The notes below the pieces were generated by a model. The model was given only the letters and a program-made list of their open reading frames with translations. It searched no databases and had not been told where the DNA came from. A program made the translations under genes and the position numbers. Shown here in pieces: positions 9,003-17,826 of a stretch of DNA of 64,000 nucleotides. The stretch comes from Paenibacillus pabuli (lineage in GTDB: Bacteria > Bacillota > Bacilli > Paenibacillales > Paenibacillaceae). Positions within the stretch are counted from its first letter, which is position 1. Each line of letters starts with the position of its first letter. The stretch spans positions 1,240,001-1,304,000 of the forward strand of contig NZ_JBDOIO010000004.1 of assembly GCF_039831995.1 (NCBI RefSeq), written 5' to 3'.

Positions 9003-9595
9003 GTTAGGACCGTAGGCAACGCAGGAGCGATTTTTCTATGAGTTTGAACGGTCACGCCCTATACTGGATAAAGCGTTGGAGAGTGTGGTGAAGACCTCCC
9101 AAGGAATTGAAGGATATCGTCATGCGTTTTGAGAATGCAGAAGCTGAGCAGTTGAATCTGGGCGGTGCTATTGGTGCCGTGGGTGCGGCAGCGATGAAGA
9201 GAAATTCGGTAAATAACACAGGTTCGAATGATAAGGGCTATCGAATGGCACAAGTTAATATGTTTGGAAAGTTAATGTGGCTGCCTGTCAATGAGGATGG
9301 TGTTGCAGATCAGGCTGCCCTTCAGGCTTATCAGAGGGATCAGGGGCATCTGGATATCAATCACATGCAAGCTGTGAAGGTAGAACCGCCTGGGGAAGAT
9401 ATCTATGCGATGCAGATCAAGGCATTTGAGATGGGCATTCATCCGATGACAGGCGAACCTGTATCTGATAAGTACGCTCAGATGATGCTAACTTCACTGA
9501 AGTTCAGCCAGCTATTCATGGCATTTCAGATGGTTCGTGGGAGTATGTCAGGTGGCAAAGGGCCTATTCGGTTGCCTTCTTCTCATCCAGCTTAG
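9003..9595 (+). pseudogene. Frameshifted remnant resembling a WXG100-family protein
   Basis: Three frames join into one protein-like sequence. A short piece with VGNAGA (about 9012-9029) continues in a second frame as FYEFERSRPILDKALESVV up to the TGA at 9130, then in a third frame from ~9131 as FENAEAEQLNLGGAIG to the stop at 9595. Shifts fall near 9030 (T run) and 9127-9130 (TTTT). The pattern of a G-x-A turn, an amphipathic helix and an ENAE end resembles the second helix of WXG100 or LXG-type proteins secreted by type VII systems. The tail of ~130 residues is unrecognised. The N-terminal helix and a start codon are missing, so the gene is also truncated. Confidence 0.5.
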
Positions 9596-9678
9596 AATCA
9601 CAAATGAAGGTATCTAAAAACGTAGCAGGACTTAATCGCCGTATATCGGCTTGATGCAGAACTACAAGACCAATTCAA

Positions 9679-9730
9679 AAATCCCCTTCTCCGTTCCGCC
9701 TAAACGGTGGTAATGGAGAAGGGGATTTTG
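9679..9730. terminator. Bidirectional terminator before the pectate lyase 3' end
   Basis: AATCCCCTTCTCC ... GGAGAAGGGGATTTTG inverted repeat, with A residues on the left and T residues on the right, so it can act in both directions. Confidence 0.8.
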
Positions 9731-9766
9731 CATTTAGATTATCTTTCGGACCTCACGAACTATCAT

Positions 9767-11131
9767 CTATCTCGCCCCAATATTCGTACCGGATGGCGTA
9801 CCCGAGCCAATCAGATCACTACCTGCAGCAAGCTTCAGGAAATTGCCTAGAATTGGCGTTCCGTCGATGCTGCGGGTCACCGAAGGCACGAGGGAAATAA
9901 AGTCGGCTGCGCTCGCGAGCAGGCCTTTGTCGTTCACGCTCTTTTTGTTTTTCCACCAGACGTTGGTACTGCTGACATCCGTTCCACTTGTTTTGTCACT
10001 GGCGCCGCCCTGGAAGGACAGGTTGTTGGTGAAGATATGGGTGCCCACGTCGAAGGCAAAATTGCTTTGGCCGTTGTTCCAAGATGTGTTGTTTTTCATT
10101 TGTATGGAACCGGGATTACTGTTGTATGTGAAGCCATGCTTTTTATTATTGAAGGCAATGCTGTTTTCCACAATATGATTCACGGCAATTTTCTCGCCGC
10201 CCAGCTTGAAGCCGTTCCCATCACTATCGGTGGTGGATGTACCGTCCGAAGTAGCGCCATTGGCGTACGCAATGCTGTTACGAATCGTGACGACACCGAT
10301 AGCACCCGTATCTGTTTTGCTGTACAAATCCCATCCATCGTCCACATTGTAGGCTGCAATGCAGCCATCGAAGAGGTTGCCCGGACCTACCGTCAATTTC
10401 GCGGCAAAACCGTCCGCATCCTCGCCGTTATCGGGATCATAATTGTCGTGAGAGTAGGAGCGGATGACTTCATTGTAAGCAGGCCATTCACTCTTGGCGG
10501 CGGTGGATGCATATCGTCCCAGCTGAATTCCCGTATCCCGATTATGATGAGCCTCGATTTGCTCCAGACGGTTGTAACTGCCCCCGATAAAAATCCCGTT
10601 ATCGCCTGCCCCTTTTACTTCAAGCCCTTTAACGAACCAGTAGTCCCCGAACATTTGCAAGCCCCGATTCGTGGACGCAAAGGCTTGGGCTGAGAAATCG
10701 AAGACAGGCTTTTCCGATCCGTAGGCGACCAGATTTTTGCGCTGTCCTGATGTACCGCTGTTGCCTCGTTCAATGGTGACCGTTTCCGAAAAACTGTAGG
10801 TTCCACCTCGCAGATAAATGGTCTTGCCCGGAGCAATCTGAGTCAATGCATATGCGAGTGTGGTTGGGCTTGCCAGTGTTCCCGGGTTACTTGCTGATCC
10901 GTTAGGAGCGACATATAAATCACCAGCAGCGAGTGCAGCAGGAGTTGTTGCGGCTGACTGTTCAGACGAATTTTGCACACCACTTTCCGTAAGTTCCATC
11001 GCACCAGCTAATCCACCACCTAATAGCAATAGAGGAAAAGCCGTACTCAAACACAGATAAGCCATTTTCGATTTCCATGAACGTTCAGAGCGTACAGATG
11101 GATAATTAGAAACAGAAGGGAACCATTTCAT
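9767..11131 (-). CDS. Secreted pectate lyase, PL9 family
   Basis: A 454-residue exported enzyme. Residues ~15-45 hold a signal peptide (basic WKSK, then a hydrophobic stretch to GLAGA). GDLYVAPNGSASNPGTLASP begins the catalytic part, followed by a right-handed parallel beta-helix. PL9 hallmarks are the calcium-site strand DADGFAAKLTVGPGN and NVDDGWDLYSK; the Lys in the first block is the likely catalytic base. It cleaves polygalacturonate by beta-elimination outside the cell. The start is the ATG seven bases after AAGGAGG; the open frame extends 27 codons further upstream without a ribosome site. A cre box upstream suggests CcpA control. Confidence 0.88.
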   Translation of the reverse strand: MKWFPSVSNYPSVRSERSWKSKMAYLCLSTAFPLLLLGGGLAGAMELTESGVQNSSEQSAATTPAALAAGDLYVAPNGSASNPGTLASPTTLAYALTQIAPGKTIYLRGGTYSFSETVTIERGNSGTSGQRKNLVAYGSEKPVFDFSAQAFASTNRGLQMFGDYWFVKGLEVKGAGDNGIFIGGSYNRLEQIEAHHNRDTGIQLGRYASTAAKSEWPAYNEVIRSYSHDNYDPDNGEDADGFAAKLTVGPGNLFDGCIAAYNVDDGWDLYSKTDTGAIGVVTIRNSIAYANGATSDGTSTTDSDGNGFKLGGEKIAVNHIVENSIAFNNKKHGFTYNSNPGSIQMKNNTSWNNGQSNFAFDVGTHIFTNNLSFQGGASDKTSGTDVSSTNVWWKNKKSVNDKGLLASAADFISLVPSVTRSIDGTPILGNFLKLAAGSDLIGSGTPSGTNIGAR

Positions 11132-11194
11132 TGTGAAACCTCCTTGGTTAATGGGATAGTGCATTTCGGTAAGGCACAGATTCATCGTAAAACG

Positions 11195-11208
11195 TGTAAG
11201 CGTTATCA
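11195..11208 (-). promoter_or_regulatory. cre box (CcpA site) upstream of the pectate lyase
   Basis: TGTAAGCGTTATCA matches the consensus TGWAANCGNTNWCA at every fixed position. It lies 64 bp before the start codon of the PL9 gene, a common place for carbon catabolite repression of exoenzymes. Confidence 0.65.
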
Positions 11209-11481
11209 ACAATAATCATCTCATTGGGTCAGCTGCACAAGCTGGTGGGTCAAGCATTGGGGGCCGAACCGCAGTCTGATTAAAAGGTGATGCATAATCC
11301 TTTCATTGGCACATAGCCCTGATTTAACGAGCAATCGTCTGAAATGAACGTCCGAGTGGAACTTCGTTTTATAACAAACGGCATAAGAACAACGCTCAAT
11401 CCACCGAAATGAACCTGAAACTACTTTGAAAATTGAAGAGGAAAGACTGATTGCAAGAGAATCGGTCCATTTGTGCAGCCC

Positions 11482-11527
11482 AAAAAGCCCCGGTAGCATC
11501 TGCATTAGACAGATGGACTACAGGGGC
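11482..11527 (-). terminator. Intrinsic terminator of the catalase gene
   Basis: On the minus strand GCCCCTGTAG ... CTACCGGGGC with an inner CATCTG/CAGATG stem, followed by TTTTT. Confidence 0.85.
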
Positions 11528-11606
11528 AAGGACTACACAGTGATCCGTTGTATGAATTTGTGCAACTTACATCACTTCTTTTACCACTTAATGTCCCCGC
11601 TGACTC

Positions 11607-13199
11607 TTAATACGGATCTGCTTCATGACCGCGCCGGGATGCTTCATCCACACCTTGCTCATGTTTTGGCTGAACCGTGGCACTATCGTCAGTTGGAACG
11701 GAAGCCAGACCTTCAGCTACACGACGACCGTAGTCGGCATCAGCCTGAGTGAAGTGTGAGATCATGCGCTCACGAATGTCCGGTTTACATTTGGAGAGCG
11801 CACCGACCAGGTTGCTGACCAATTCGTCTCGTTCCCAATCTTCAAACGCCCGGTACGTATCACCGGCTTGACCAAAGTCGTTAGGGCGCGGAATTTTCTC
11901 CCGGACCAGATGACCTTCAATAAGAGGTTCATGCTCCTTGCCCCGCGGAGCCGCTTCGGACAGACCACCCAGAGAAGAAGGTTCGTAGTTCACATGCGGG
12001 TTCTGCCCTGGCGCACGATCGACTTTGTACTGCATCTGACCACCGCTTTGGTTGGTAGCTACGCGATTTTTGGGAGCATTCACAGGCAGCTGCAGATAGT
12101 TCGCTCCAACCCGGTGACGTTGGGTATCCGAGTAGGAGAAGGTGCGGCCTTGCAGCAATTTGTCATCCGAGAAATCCAGTCCATCCACGAGTACCCCGGT
12201 TCCAAATGCAGCTTGTTCCACTTCGTTAAAGTAATCCTCGGGATTGCGGTTCAAGGTCATTTTTCCAACAGGCAAAAACGGAAATTGCTCTGGGGGCCAC
12301 AGCTTGGTGGGGTCGAGCGGATCAAAGTCCAGTTCCGGATGTTCGCCGTCTTCCATGATCTGAACACACAGCTCCCATTCCGGGTAATCCCCTTGTTCAA
12401 TCGCATGATACAGATCCAGTGTGGCGTGGTTGAAATTCTGTCCCTGAATCTCGCTGGCGTCTTTTTGCAGCAGGTTTCGTATCCCTTGTTTGAGGGGTTC
12501 CCAGTGATATTTAATGAGTACGCCCGTGCCTTCTTGGTTTACCCATTTGTATGTATTGACGCCTGATCCCTGCATTTGGCGATAATTCGCTGGAATTCCC
12601 CATGGGGAGAAGAGGAATGTAACCATATGGGTGGCTTCAGGGCTAAGCGAAACGAAGTCAAAAAAACGCTCCATATCCTGTGCATTGGTCAATGGGTCTG
12701 GTTTGAAGGCATGAACCATATCCGGGAATTTTAGCGGATCACGAATGAAAAAGATTTTCAGGTTGTTGCCAACCAGATCCCAGTTGCCGTCTTCAGTATA
12801 AAACTTCACGGCAAAGCCGCGCGGGTCACGAAGTGTCTCCGGTGAATGCCCACCGTGGATTACCGTGGAGAAACGGACAAACACAGGGGTTTCTTTGCCC
12901 TTCTCTTGAAACAGACGAGCACGCGTATATTTGGATACAGGCTCATCGCCGGCTGTTCCGTACGCTTCGAATATGCCATGAGCGCCAGCCCCGCGAGCAT
13001 GTACAACCCGTTCAGGAATACGTTCGCGGTCAAAATGCGTGATCTTTTCGAGAAAATGATAGTTCTCCAGCGTAGTCGGTCCCCGGCTGCCGACGGTTCG
13101 AACATTCTGATTATCGGTGACGGGATGGCCCTGACGATCCGTTAATGTCTCTGGTGCCGTGTCTGGGGAATGCTCTGGTTGTGAAGAATGGTTATTCAT
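11607..13199 (-). CDS. Monofunctional heme catalase
   Basis: A 530-residue catalase that converts hydrogen peroxide to water and oxygen. The distal active-site block is [14 protein letters not shown] (catalytic His). The second conserved region is [20 protein letters not shown], and the heme-ligand motif is [14 protein letters not shown], whose Tyr coordinates iron. A hydrophilic N-terminal extension (~25 residues) and an acidic/polar C-terminal tail after [10 protein letters not shown] are not part of the core. No signal peptide is seen. AAGGAAAGGTGG precedes the ATG. It is divergent from the helicase gene, and I see no convincing PerR box between them. KatA and KatX subtypes are hard to separate here. 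Confidence 0.95.
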   Translation of the reverse strand: MNNHSSQPEHSPDTAPETLTDRQGHPVTDNQNVRTVGSRGPTTLENYHFLEKITHFDRERIPERVVHARGAGAHGIFEAYGTAGDEPVSKYTRARLFQEKGKETPVFVRFSTVIHGGHSPETLRDPRGFAVKFYTEDGNWDLVGNNLKIFFIRDPLKFPDMVHAFKPDPLTNAQDMERFFDFVSLSPEATHMVTFLFSPWGIPANYRQMQGSGVNTYKWVNQEGTGVLIKYHWEPLKQGIRNLLQKDASEIQGQNFNHATLDLYHAIEQGDYPEWELCVQIMEDGEHPELDFDPLDPTKLWPPEQFPFLPVGKMTLNRNPEDYFNEVEQAAFGTGVLVDGLDFSDDKLLQGRTFSYSDTQRHRVGANYLQLPVNAPKNRVATNQSGGQMQYKVDRAPGQNPHVNYEPSSLGGLSEAAPRGKEHEPLIEGHLVREKIPRPNDFGQAGDTYRAFEDWERDELVSNLVGALSKCKPDIRERMISHFTQADADYGRRVAEGLASVPTDDSATVQPKHEQGVDEASRRGHEADPY

Positions 13200-13370
13200 G
13201 GAGCACCACCTTTCCTTTTGATGGATTCGAGTATATAATTTCCCTGCATCCTTGTTCTATACATCCATTGCAGTAAAAAAAGCTTGTCACTTACCTCATG
13301 GCATGAGATAATTAACATTTGCCCAGCGGCCTTTTTTGAACGGAAAATGATAAGGACCGCTTGTATAAGA

Positions 13371-15353
13371 ATGGAGGCTGACCAAGGATTGTCTACACAA
13401 CGTTATCCTTTTGCATATGACCCGGCAGAGCCCTTTGTATCCCGTTTGGGGGAGTGGGTGGCTGATGTTTTTTACGATATTTTGCCTGAGTCCGGCTTCG
13501 AGGTACGGGATGAACAGATTTTTATGGCGTACCAGCTCGAACGGGCCTATGGAGATAAAAAGACCATTATGGCTGAGGCCGGTGTAGGGACAGGCAAGAC
13601 CTTAGTCTACCTGCTCTATGCGGTCTGTTATGCACGTTATACCGGCAAACCGGCAGTGATTGCCTGCGCCGATGAGTCATTGATTGAACAATTGGTGAAG
13701 CCGGGCGGAGATATTGCGAAGCTGGCTGAACATCTGGATCTTCAGGTGGACGCTCGTCTCGGTAAATCACCAGATCAATACGTTTGTTTGAACAAATTAA
13801 GTGCGGTAAGATTCGCGGATGAGGATGCGCCTGTCATTGAAGAAGTACATGAGAGCCTGCCTGATTTCGTGAATACACCTGGAACGCTTCAGGCTTTCCA
13901 TCCCTATGGTGACCGTAAACAGTATCCGCATTTGAACGATCGCCAGTGGAATAAGATCAACTGGGACCCATTCCAGGATTGCTTTGTTTGTCCAAAAAGA
14001 CAGCGCTGCGGCCTGACGTTATCACGTGATCACTATCGCCGCTCCAAGGACATCATCATCTGTTCCCATGACTACTACATGGAGCATGTGTGGACCTATG
14101 AGGCACGCAAACGCGAGGGACAGCTGCCGCTGCTGCCTGATCACAGCTCGGTTGTCTTTGATGAAGGGCATTTGTTGGAAGAGGCCGCGCTGAACGCACT
14201 CAGCTACAAACTGAAACACCGCATCTTCGAGGAACTTGTAACCCGGCTTTTGGAAGGGGAGATTCGTGAAACCCTTGCAGAACGTGTGGACGAAGCCATT
14301 GAGAGCAGTGAGCGACTGTTTAGACTGCTGGATACGTATACGGTGGCGATTCCAGGCTCAGAACGGAAGGAAGTTCGGGTAGAAGCGCCGCTGCTGCGTG
14401 AAATTGAACGTCTGACCGGTGTGCTGGATGCGATTGGGGAAGAGCTGGTATTCGAGAGCGGATTGTTCTCGCTGGATGGGTATCAGATGAGGGTTGTGGA
14501 AGAGCACTTGGACATGATTCAGACCGCATTGTCATTGTTCCGCAAGGAAGACGGGTACATCTGCTGGGCTGAAGAGAATGAAGATGAGACAACGTTGTCC
14601 ATCATGCCGCGCACGGTAAAAGAAATCCTGAACGAGCGCGTGTTCAATACGGGGATTCCAATTGTATTCTCGTCTGCAACACTGTCTGTGGACAATTCCT
14701 TCCGTTATGTGGCGGACAGTCTGGGCATTGATGATTTTGTATCGTTCTCGGTTGCTTCTCCATATGACTATGCGGACAAAATGAAGATGAAAATTACAGA
14801 TCAAGCTGTACCAGGTCACCCGGAGAACGAAAATCGAATGCGAGACGCTGTGTCCATGCTCCAGGAGAGCGGAGGTCGTGCGCTTATTCTGTTCCGTACC
14901 ATGGAAGAGCTGCTTGCGTTTAAACAGGACATTGTTCATGTTCCGGAAGCACAAGGACTGCGCTTCATGTATGAGGGAGATCGGGAGATCAGTGATCTGA
15001 TCGCAGCGTTCCAGGAGGATGAGGAGAGTGTGCTGTGCTCCGTCAATCTGTGGGAAGGGCTGGACGTTCCAGGACCTTCATTATCCAATGTTATGATCTG
15101 GTCGCTTCCGTATCCACCGCAGGATCCTGTCTTTAACGCTAAACGCAGTGCATCGGCGGCACCATACGAAGAGATTGATCTTCCATACATGCTTCTGCGC
15201 GTGAAGCAAGGTCTGGGTCGTTTGATCCGCACAAGCAGTGACTCGGGTTCTGCAGTCATTCTCGATGAATCGCTGTATACCAAAAAGGAAGCCAAAGACC
15301 GTATTGCGGCTCTGCTTCCCAAAGGCGTGGAATGGACGACGCTGACACACTGA
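13371..15353 (+). CDS. DinG/XPD-type ATP-dependent DNA helicase
   Basis: A ~660-residue superfamily 2 helicase. Walker A is AEAGVGTGKT and Walker B/DEAH is VVFDEGHLLEE. Four cysteines (VCLNK, DCF, VCP, QRC) between motifs Ia and II fit the [4Fe-4S] cluster of XPD-like enzymes. The C-terminal motifs include SSATLS, NLWEGLDVPG and QGLGRLIR. It lacks the exonuclease domain of Bacillus DinG and resembles YoaA, so a role in repair or R-loop/fork processing is inferred. The frame is open back to 13284; I chose the ATG at 13371. A TTG at 13389, 11 nt after GGAGG, is also possible. Confidence 0.88.
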   Translation: MEADQGLSTQRYPFAYDPAEPFVSRLGEWVADVFYDILPESGFEVRDEQIFMAYQLERAYGDKKTIMAEAGVGTGKTLVYLLYAVCYARYTGKPAVIACADESLIEQLVKPGGDIAKLAEHLDLQVDARLGKSPDQYVCLNKLSAVRFADEDAPVIEEVHESLPDFVNTPGTLQAFHPYGDRKQYPHLNDRQWNKINWDPFQDCFVCPKRQRCGLTLSRDHYRRSKDIIICSHDYYMEHVWTYEARKREGQLPLLPDHSSVVFDEGHLLEEAALNALSYKLKHRIFEELVTRLLEGEIRETLAERVDEAIESSERLFRLLDTYTVAIPGSERKEVRVEAPLLREIERLTGVLDAIGEELVFESGLFSLDGYQMRVVEEHLDMIQTALSLFRKEDGYICWAEENEDETTLSIMPRTVKEILNERVFNTGIPIVFSSATLSVDNSFRYVADSLGIDDFVSFSVASPYDYADKMKMKITDQAVPGHPENENRMRDAVSMLQESGGRALILFRTMEELLAFKQDIVHVPEAQGLRFMYEGDREISDLIAAFQEDEESVLCSVNLWEGLDVPGPSLSNVMIWSLPYPPQDPVFNAKRSASAAPYEEIDLPYMLLRVKQGLGRLIRTSSDSGSAVILDESLYTKKEAKDRIAALLPKGVEWTTLTH

Positions 15354-15396
15354 TTGGTTTACATTAAATGTTCTTGAAATGACTCCTTATCAAGGT

Positions 15397-15451
15397 AAGC
15401 TCTTGTTCTCTGCAGATTAACAATCTGTGGTTGAGCAAGAGCTTTATTTTA
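15397..15451 (+). terminator. Intrinsic terminator of the helicase gene
   Basis: AAGCTCTTG ... CAAGAGCTT outer stem with an inner GCAGATT/AATCTG pairing, followed by a T-rich tail. Confidence 0.85.
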
Positions 15452-15611
15452 ATTTTGATCTGTATATTTTCATATTTTCCTATCGGCAATGAGGTTTAGA
15501 GTATAGGCGAAGGTTAACGAGCCTCAGTAACGTTATTTCATCAAAAAAATGACCTCTCCCATCTAAAAACGACCAATTCGGCGAAGGTTCATAGAACCAA
15601 TGGATGCGAAT

Positions 15612-15657
15612 AGGCTGCCCTCGGTCATCTTTATGACTCATGGGGCAGCCTTGTTTA
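15612..15657. terminator. Hairpin downstream of cysK
   Basis: AGGCTGCC ... GGCAGCCT with an inner GGTCAT/ATGAC stem. U tracts are weak on both strands, so its role as the cysK terminator is uncertain. Confidence 0.45.
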
Positions 15658-15678
15658 GGGGGACAGATTCTGGATGTG

Positions 15679-16629
15679 TTAAAAAATGCCCATGCTCAAA
15701 TACCGTTCCCCGGTATCCGGCGCAATACAGAGCACTCGGCTACCTGGCCCCAATTCCCTCGCAATGCGCAGTGCGGCCCACGCTGAAGCGCCTGACGAAG
15801 GGCCGAGCAGCAGCCCTTCACGGGCAGCAAGCTGCCGCATCGTATCCAGTGCATCCTCATCGGACACCTGGATAATGGAGTCCCACACGTCGGTATTCAG
15901 AATGTCCGGAATGAATCCGGGACTTGTACCGACGAGCTTGTGGGGACCGGGCTCGCCGCCGGATAGCACGGGTGAACCTTTGGGCTCCACCGCATAGATC
16001 CGGATATCCGGCAGCTGCTTGCGCAGCTCTTCACCAGTTCCGGTGATGGTGCCGCCTGTGCCTGCAGTTGCAATGAACGCATCCAGCTTGCCCTCCATCT
16101 GCTGCATAATCTCTGGAGCAGTGGTAACCCGGTGAATGTCCGGATTGGCCTGATTCTCGAATTGCTGAGGAATGAAGCTTCCCGGAATGTCAGCGTGCAG
16201 CTCTTTCGCTTTGCGGATTGCCCCGGGCATCCGCTCAGCCGCAGGAGTAAGCACGACATCTGCGCCGTAGGCTTTCAGAATGTTGATGCGCTCTTTGGAC
16301 ATATTGTCAGGCATGACCAGAATGGCCTTATATCCTTTGGCAGCTGCATTCATCGCCAGACCGATGCCGGTATTGCCGCTGGTCGGCTCGATGATAGTTG
16401 CTCCGGGAAGCAGCAGGCCTGCCCGTTCAGCCTGAACGATTAAGTTGTAAGCTGCGCGGTCCTTGACACTGCCGCTTGGATTGAAATACTCCAGTTTGAC
16501 ATATACGTCAGCAGAGTCGCTTCCTGTGAGCCTGTTCAGTTTTACGGCCGGCGTCTGCCCGATCAACTCGGTTACATTGGCGGCAATGCCCGTATATCTG
16601 GATGGTTGGTTACCCGAAATTGAATTCAT
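15679..16629 (-). CDS. cysK: Cysteine synthase (O-acetylserine sulfhydrylase)
   Basis: A 316-residue PLP enzyme that makes cysteine from O-acetylserine and sulfide in the cytoplasm. The PLP lysine lies in NPSGSVKDRAAYN, the substrate loop is PTSGNTGIGLAM, the phosphate-binding loop is GTGGTITGTG, and the C-terminal SSGASAWAAL is typical. I start at the ATG 9 nt after AAGGAG; the frame continues 16 codons upstream without a ribosome site. A likely minus-strand promoter lies ~100 bp upstream. Other paralogues of this fold exist, but length and motifs favour CysK. Confidence 0.9.
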   Translation of the reverse strand: MNSISGNQPSRYTGIAANVTELIGQTPAVKLNRLTGSDSADVYVKLEYFNPSGSVKDRAAYNLIVQAERAGLLLPGATIIEPTSGNTGIGLAMNAAAKGYKAILVMPDNMSKERINILKAYGADVVLTPAAERMPGAIRKAKELHADIPGSFIPQQFENQANPDIHRVTTAPEIMQQMEGKLDAFIATAGTGGTITGTGEELRKQLPDIRIYAVEPKGSPVLSGGEPGPHKLVGTSPGFIPDILNTDVWDSIIQVSDEDALDTMRQLAAREGLLLGPSSGASAWAALRIARELGPGSRVLCIAPDTGERYLSMGIF

Positions 16630-16731
16630 GAAGTACAACTCCTTGAGTGATGAGACGTCTGAGGGAATTCTGACCATAGAAGTCTGTCTGCCTTAGCAAG
16701 GGCGGCAGTCTTGTATGTTCTAGGAGAATTC

Positions 16732-16760
16732 ATTACACGTCTGAATAGGTTCATTGTCGA
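16732..16760 (-). promoter_or_regulatory. Probable promoter of cysK
   Basis: On the minus strand TCGACA, 17 bp, TGTAAT. It lies about 100 bp before the cysK ATG. A GACTGCC/GGCAGAC inverted repeat lies between promoter and gene. Confidence 0.45.
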
Positions 16761-16823
16761 TAACGTTCCCTTCCATCTTAATGAACCCGGCCTCTCCGGG
16801 TCAACCTGTATTCCCAGTTCAAG

Positions 16824-17210
16824 CTATAAGCGCTGCGTCAGATCAATATGCAGATGCCGGCTGAGTTCTTGCTTGACTTCATTACGTGCGAACGTCCAGA
16901 GCATGTAGAACCGCTGCCAATATCCTCTGCACAGGTAGAGCGTTTCGATGCCTTCCTTTTCACGTTTCTCCTCTAGAATCTTGACACCACGTTTCCGCAT
17001 CTGCTGCTTTACCGCCAGCATTTCTTTGAGCACCTGATTTTGAATGCGGGTTAGGGACAGGACGTATACCTCGGGCATTTTCAGCAGAAGGGTATCCAGG
17101 GTGCGAATATCTCGTTCAAGCACATCCAGGAGCAGGGTACGCACAACAAGGCTTTTAACCAAACGGTGGTCTTCATCCGCAGGGGATGGGGCGGAAGAGG
17201 AGGATGACAT
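16824..17210 (-). CDS. YhjD-like hypothetical protein
   Basis: A 128-residue soluble protein, mostly helical. The middle and C-terminal parts (MRKRGVKILEEKRE, YLCRGYWQRFYMLWTFARNEV) resemble the Bacillus YhjD family in order and spacing, but I rely on memory of that family and the match is moderate. The N-terminal ~15 residues are Ser/Ala-rich and probably disordered. AAGGAAG precedes the ATG. A small GC hairpin (CCCGGAGAGGCCGGG, 16784-16800) follows the gene and may end it. The function is unknown. Confidence 0.6.
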   Translation of the reverse strand: MSSSSSAPSPADEDHRLVKSLVVRTLLLDVLERDIRTLDTLLLKMPEVYVLSLTRIQNQVLKEMLAVKQQMRKRGVKILEEKREKEGIETLYLCRGYWQRFYMLWTFARNEVKQELSRHLHIDLTQRL

Positions 17211-17592
17211 ACATTCACTTCCTTAACCTTGAGATCGAAACATATTTATTTACAGAACATGTGTTCTTATATTATAATCAATATATGCAAGGATGATACG
17301 GAATACAACAAGAAAAAAATGGGATCAAATTTTCAGCAGGACCATGTTGTTCAATTAAGGGGATCAGGACAAGCGTGCTCCAAAATTTAGGTATAATTTT
17401 TGGGTTTTGCAGGAAACCTAAGAGCGTAAGAAATAGCTTAATGCAATTACAGGATTGGATTCCTAAGTAGCAGGGAGAGAACGGTCCGGTTTGTTTGCAG
17501 AAGAATGCTAACAAAAAAGCCCCAGCCTTGGGCGGCGGGGACTGTGAAATGCTGCCGATTCAGCGGCAGGCTCGAGAACGTTGCATAGAAGG
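17211..17592. other. Intergenic region left of the TIR-like cassette
   Basis: The stretch is AT-rich and holds only the cassette terminator. A 78-codon open frame at 17278-17514 lacks a ribosome site and coding character. Confidence 0.55.
17513..17542 (-). terminator. Intrinsic terminator of the TIR-like cassette
   Basis: On the minus strand CCCCGCC ... GGCTGGGGC followed by TTTTTTG. Confidence 0.75.
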
Positions 17593-17826
17593 TTAAGCTA
17601 AATATTGAGGTTTCTCGTACAAAGCTTCTTTTTCCAGGATGACCTTATAAGGTCGTTCCTTCCCCTTAAGCGAGGGGCCGATCGTAATTAGCGGGACGGC
17701 CGGTTTGTGGAAACGATCTTCTTCCTTAGGTTCCGGAACCGGTCGTGATGATTCGGGCGCAGAGCTGAGGCGTACCTTTTTTTCGCTGCCCCAGCGCTTG
17801 CTTATTTTTTTCATTTCCGGTTTCAT
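17593..17826 (-). CDS. Small basic protein coupled to the TIR-like gene
   Basis: A 77-residue hydrophilic protein, unrecognised. It is rich in Lys and Pro (MKPEMKKISKRWGSEKKVRL, then SRPVPEPKEEDRFHKP), with a more regular C-terminal part (ERPYKVILEKEALYEKPQYLA). No membrane segment or cysteine is present. Its ATG overlaps the stop of the TIR-like gene by 4 bp (ATGA), and GGAGG sits 9 nt before it, so the two are made together. A partner, modulator or DNA/RNA-binding role would be speculation. A terminator follows. Confidence 0.65.
   Translation of the reverse strand: MKPEMKKISKRWGSEKKVRLSSAPESSRPVPEPKEEDRFHKPAVPLITIGPSLKGKERPYKVILEKEALYEKPQYLA

Larger units (their letters stand above)
11132..11606. 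other. Intergenic region between pectate lyase and catalase
   Basis: It holds the ribosome site and cre box of the pectate lyase on the left and the catalase terminator on the right. Open frames here are short and look random. Confidence 0.6.
15354..15678. other. Intergenic region between the helicase and cysK
   Basis: It contains the helicase terminator and a second hairpin at 15612-15657 near the cysK 3' end. No coding signal is seen. Confidence 0.6.

Noticed and set aside
11221..11505. 94-codon minus-strand open frame between pectate lyase and catalase
   Set aside because: It runs into the catalase terminator, lacks a ribosome site and has random composition.
16784..16800. GC-rich hairpin after the YhjD-like gene as a firm terminator
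   Set aside because: It is short and lacks a clear U tract; mentioned only in the gene entry.
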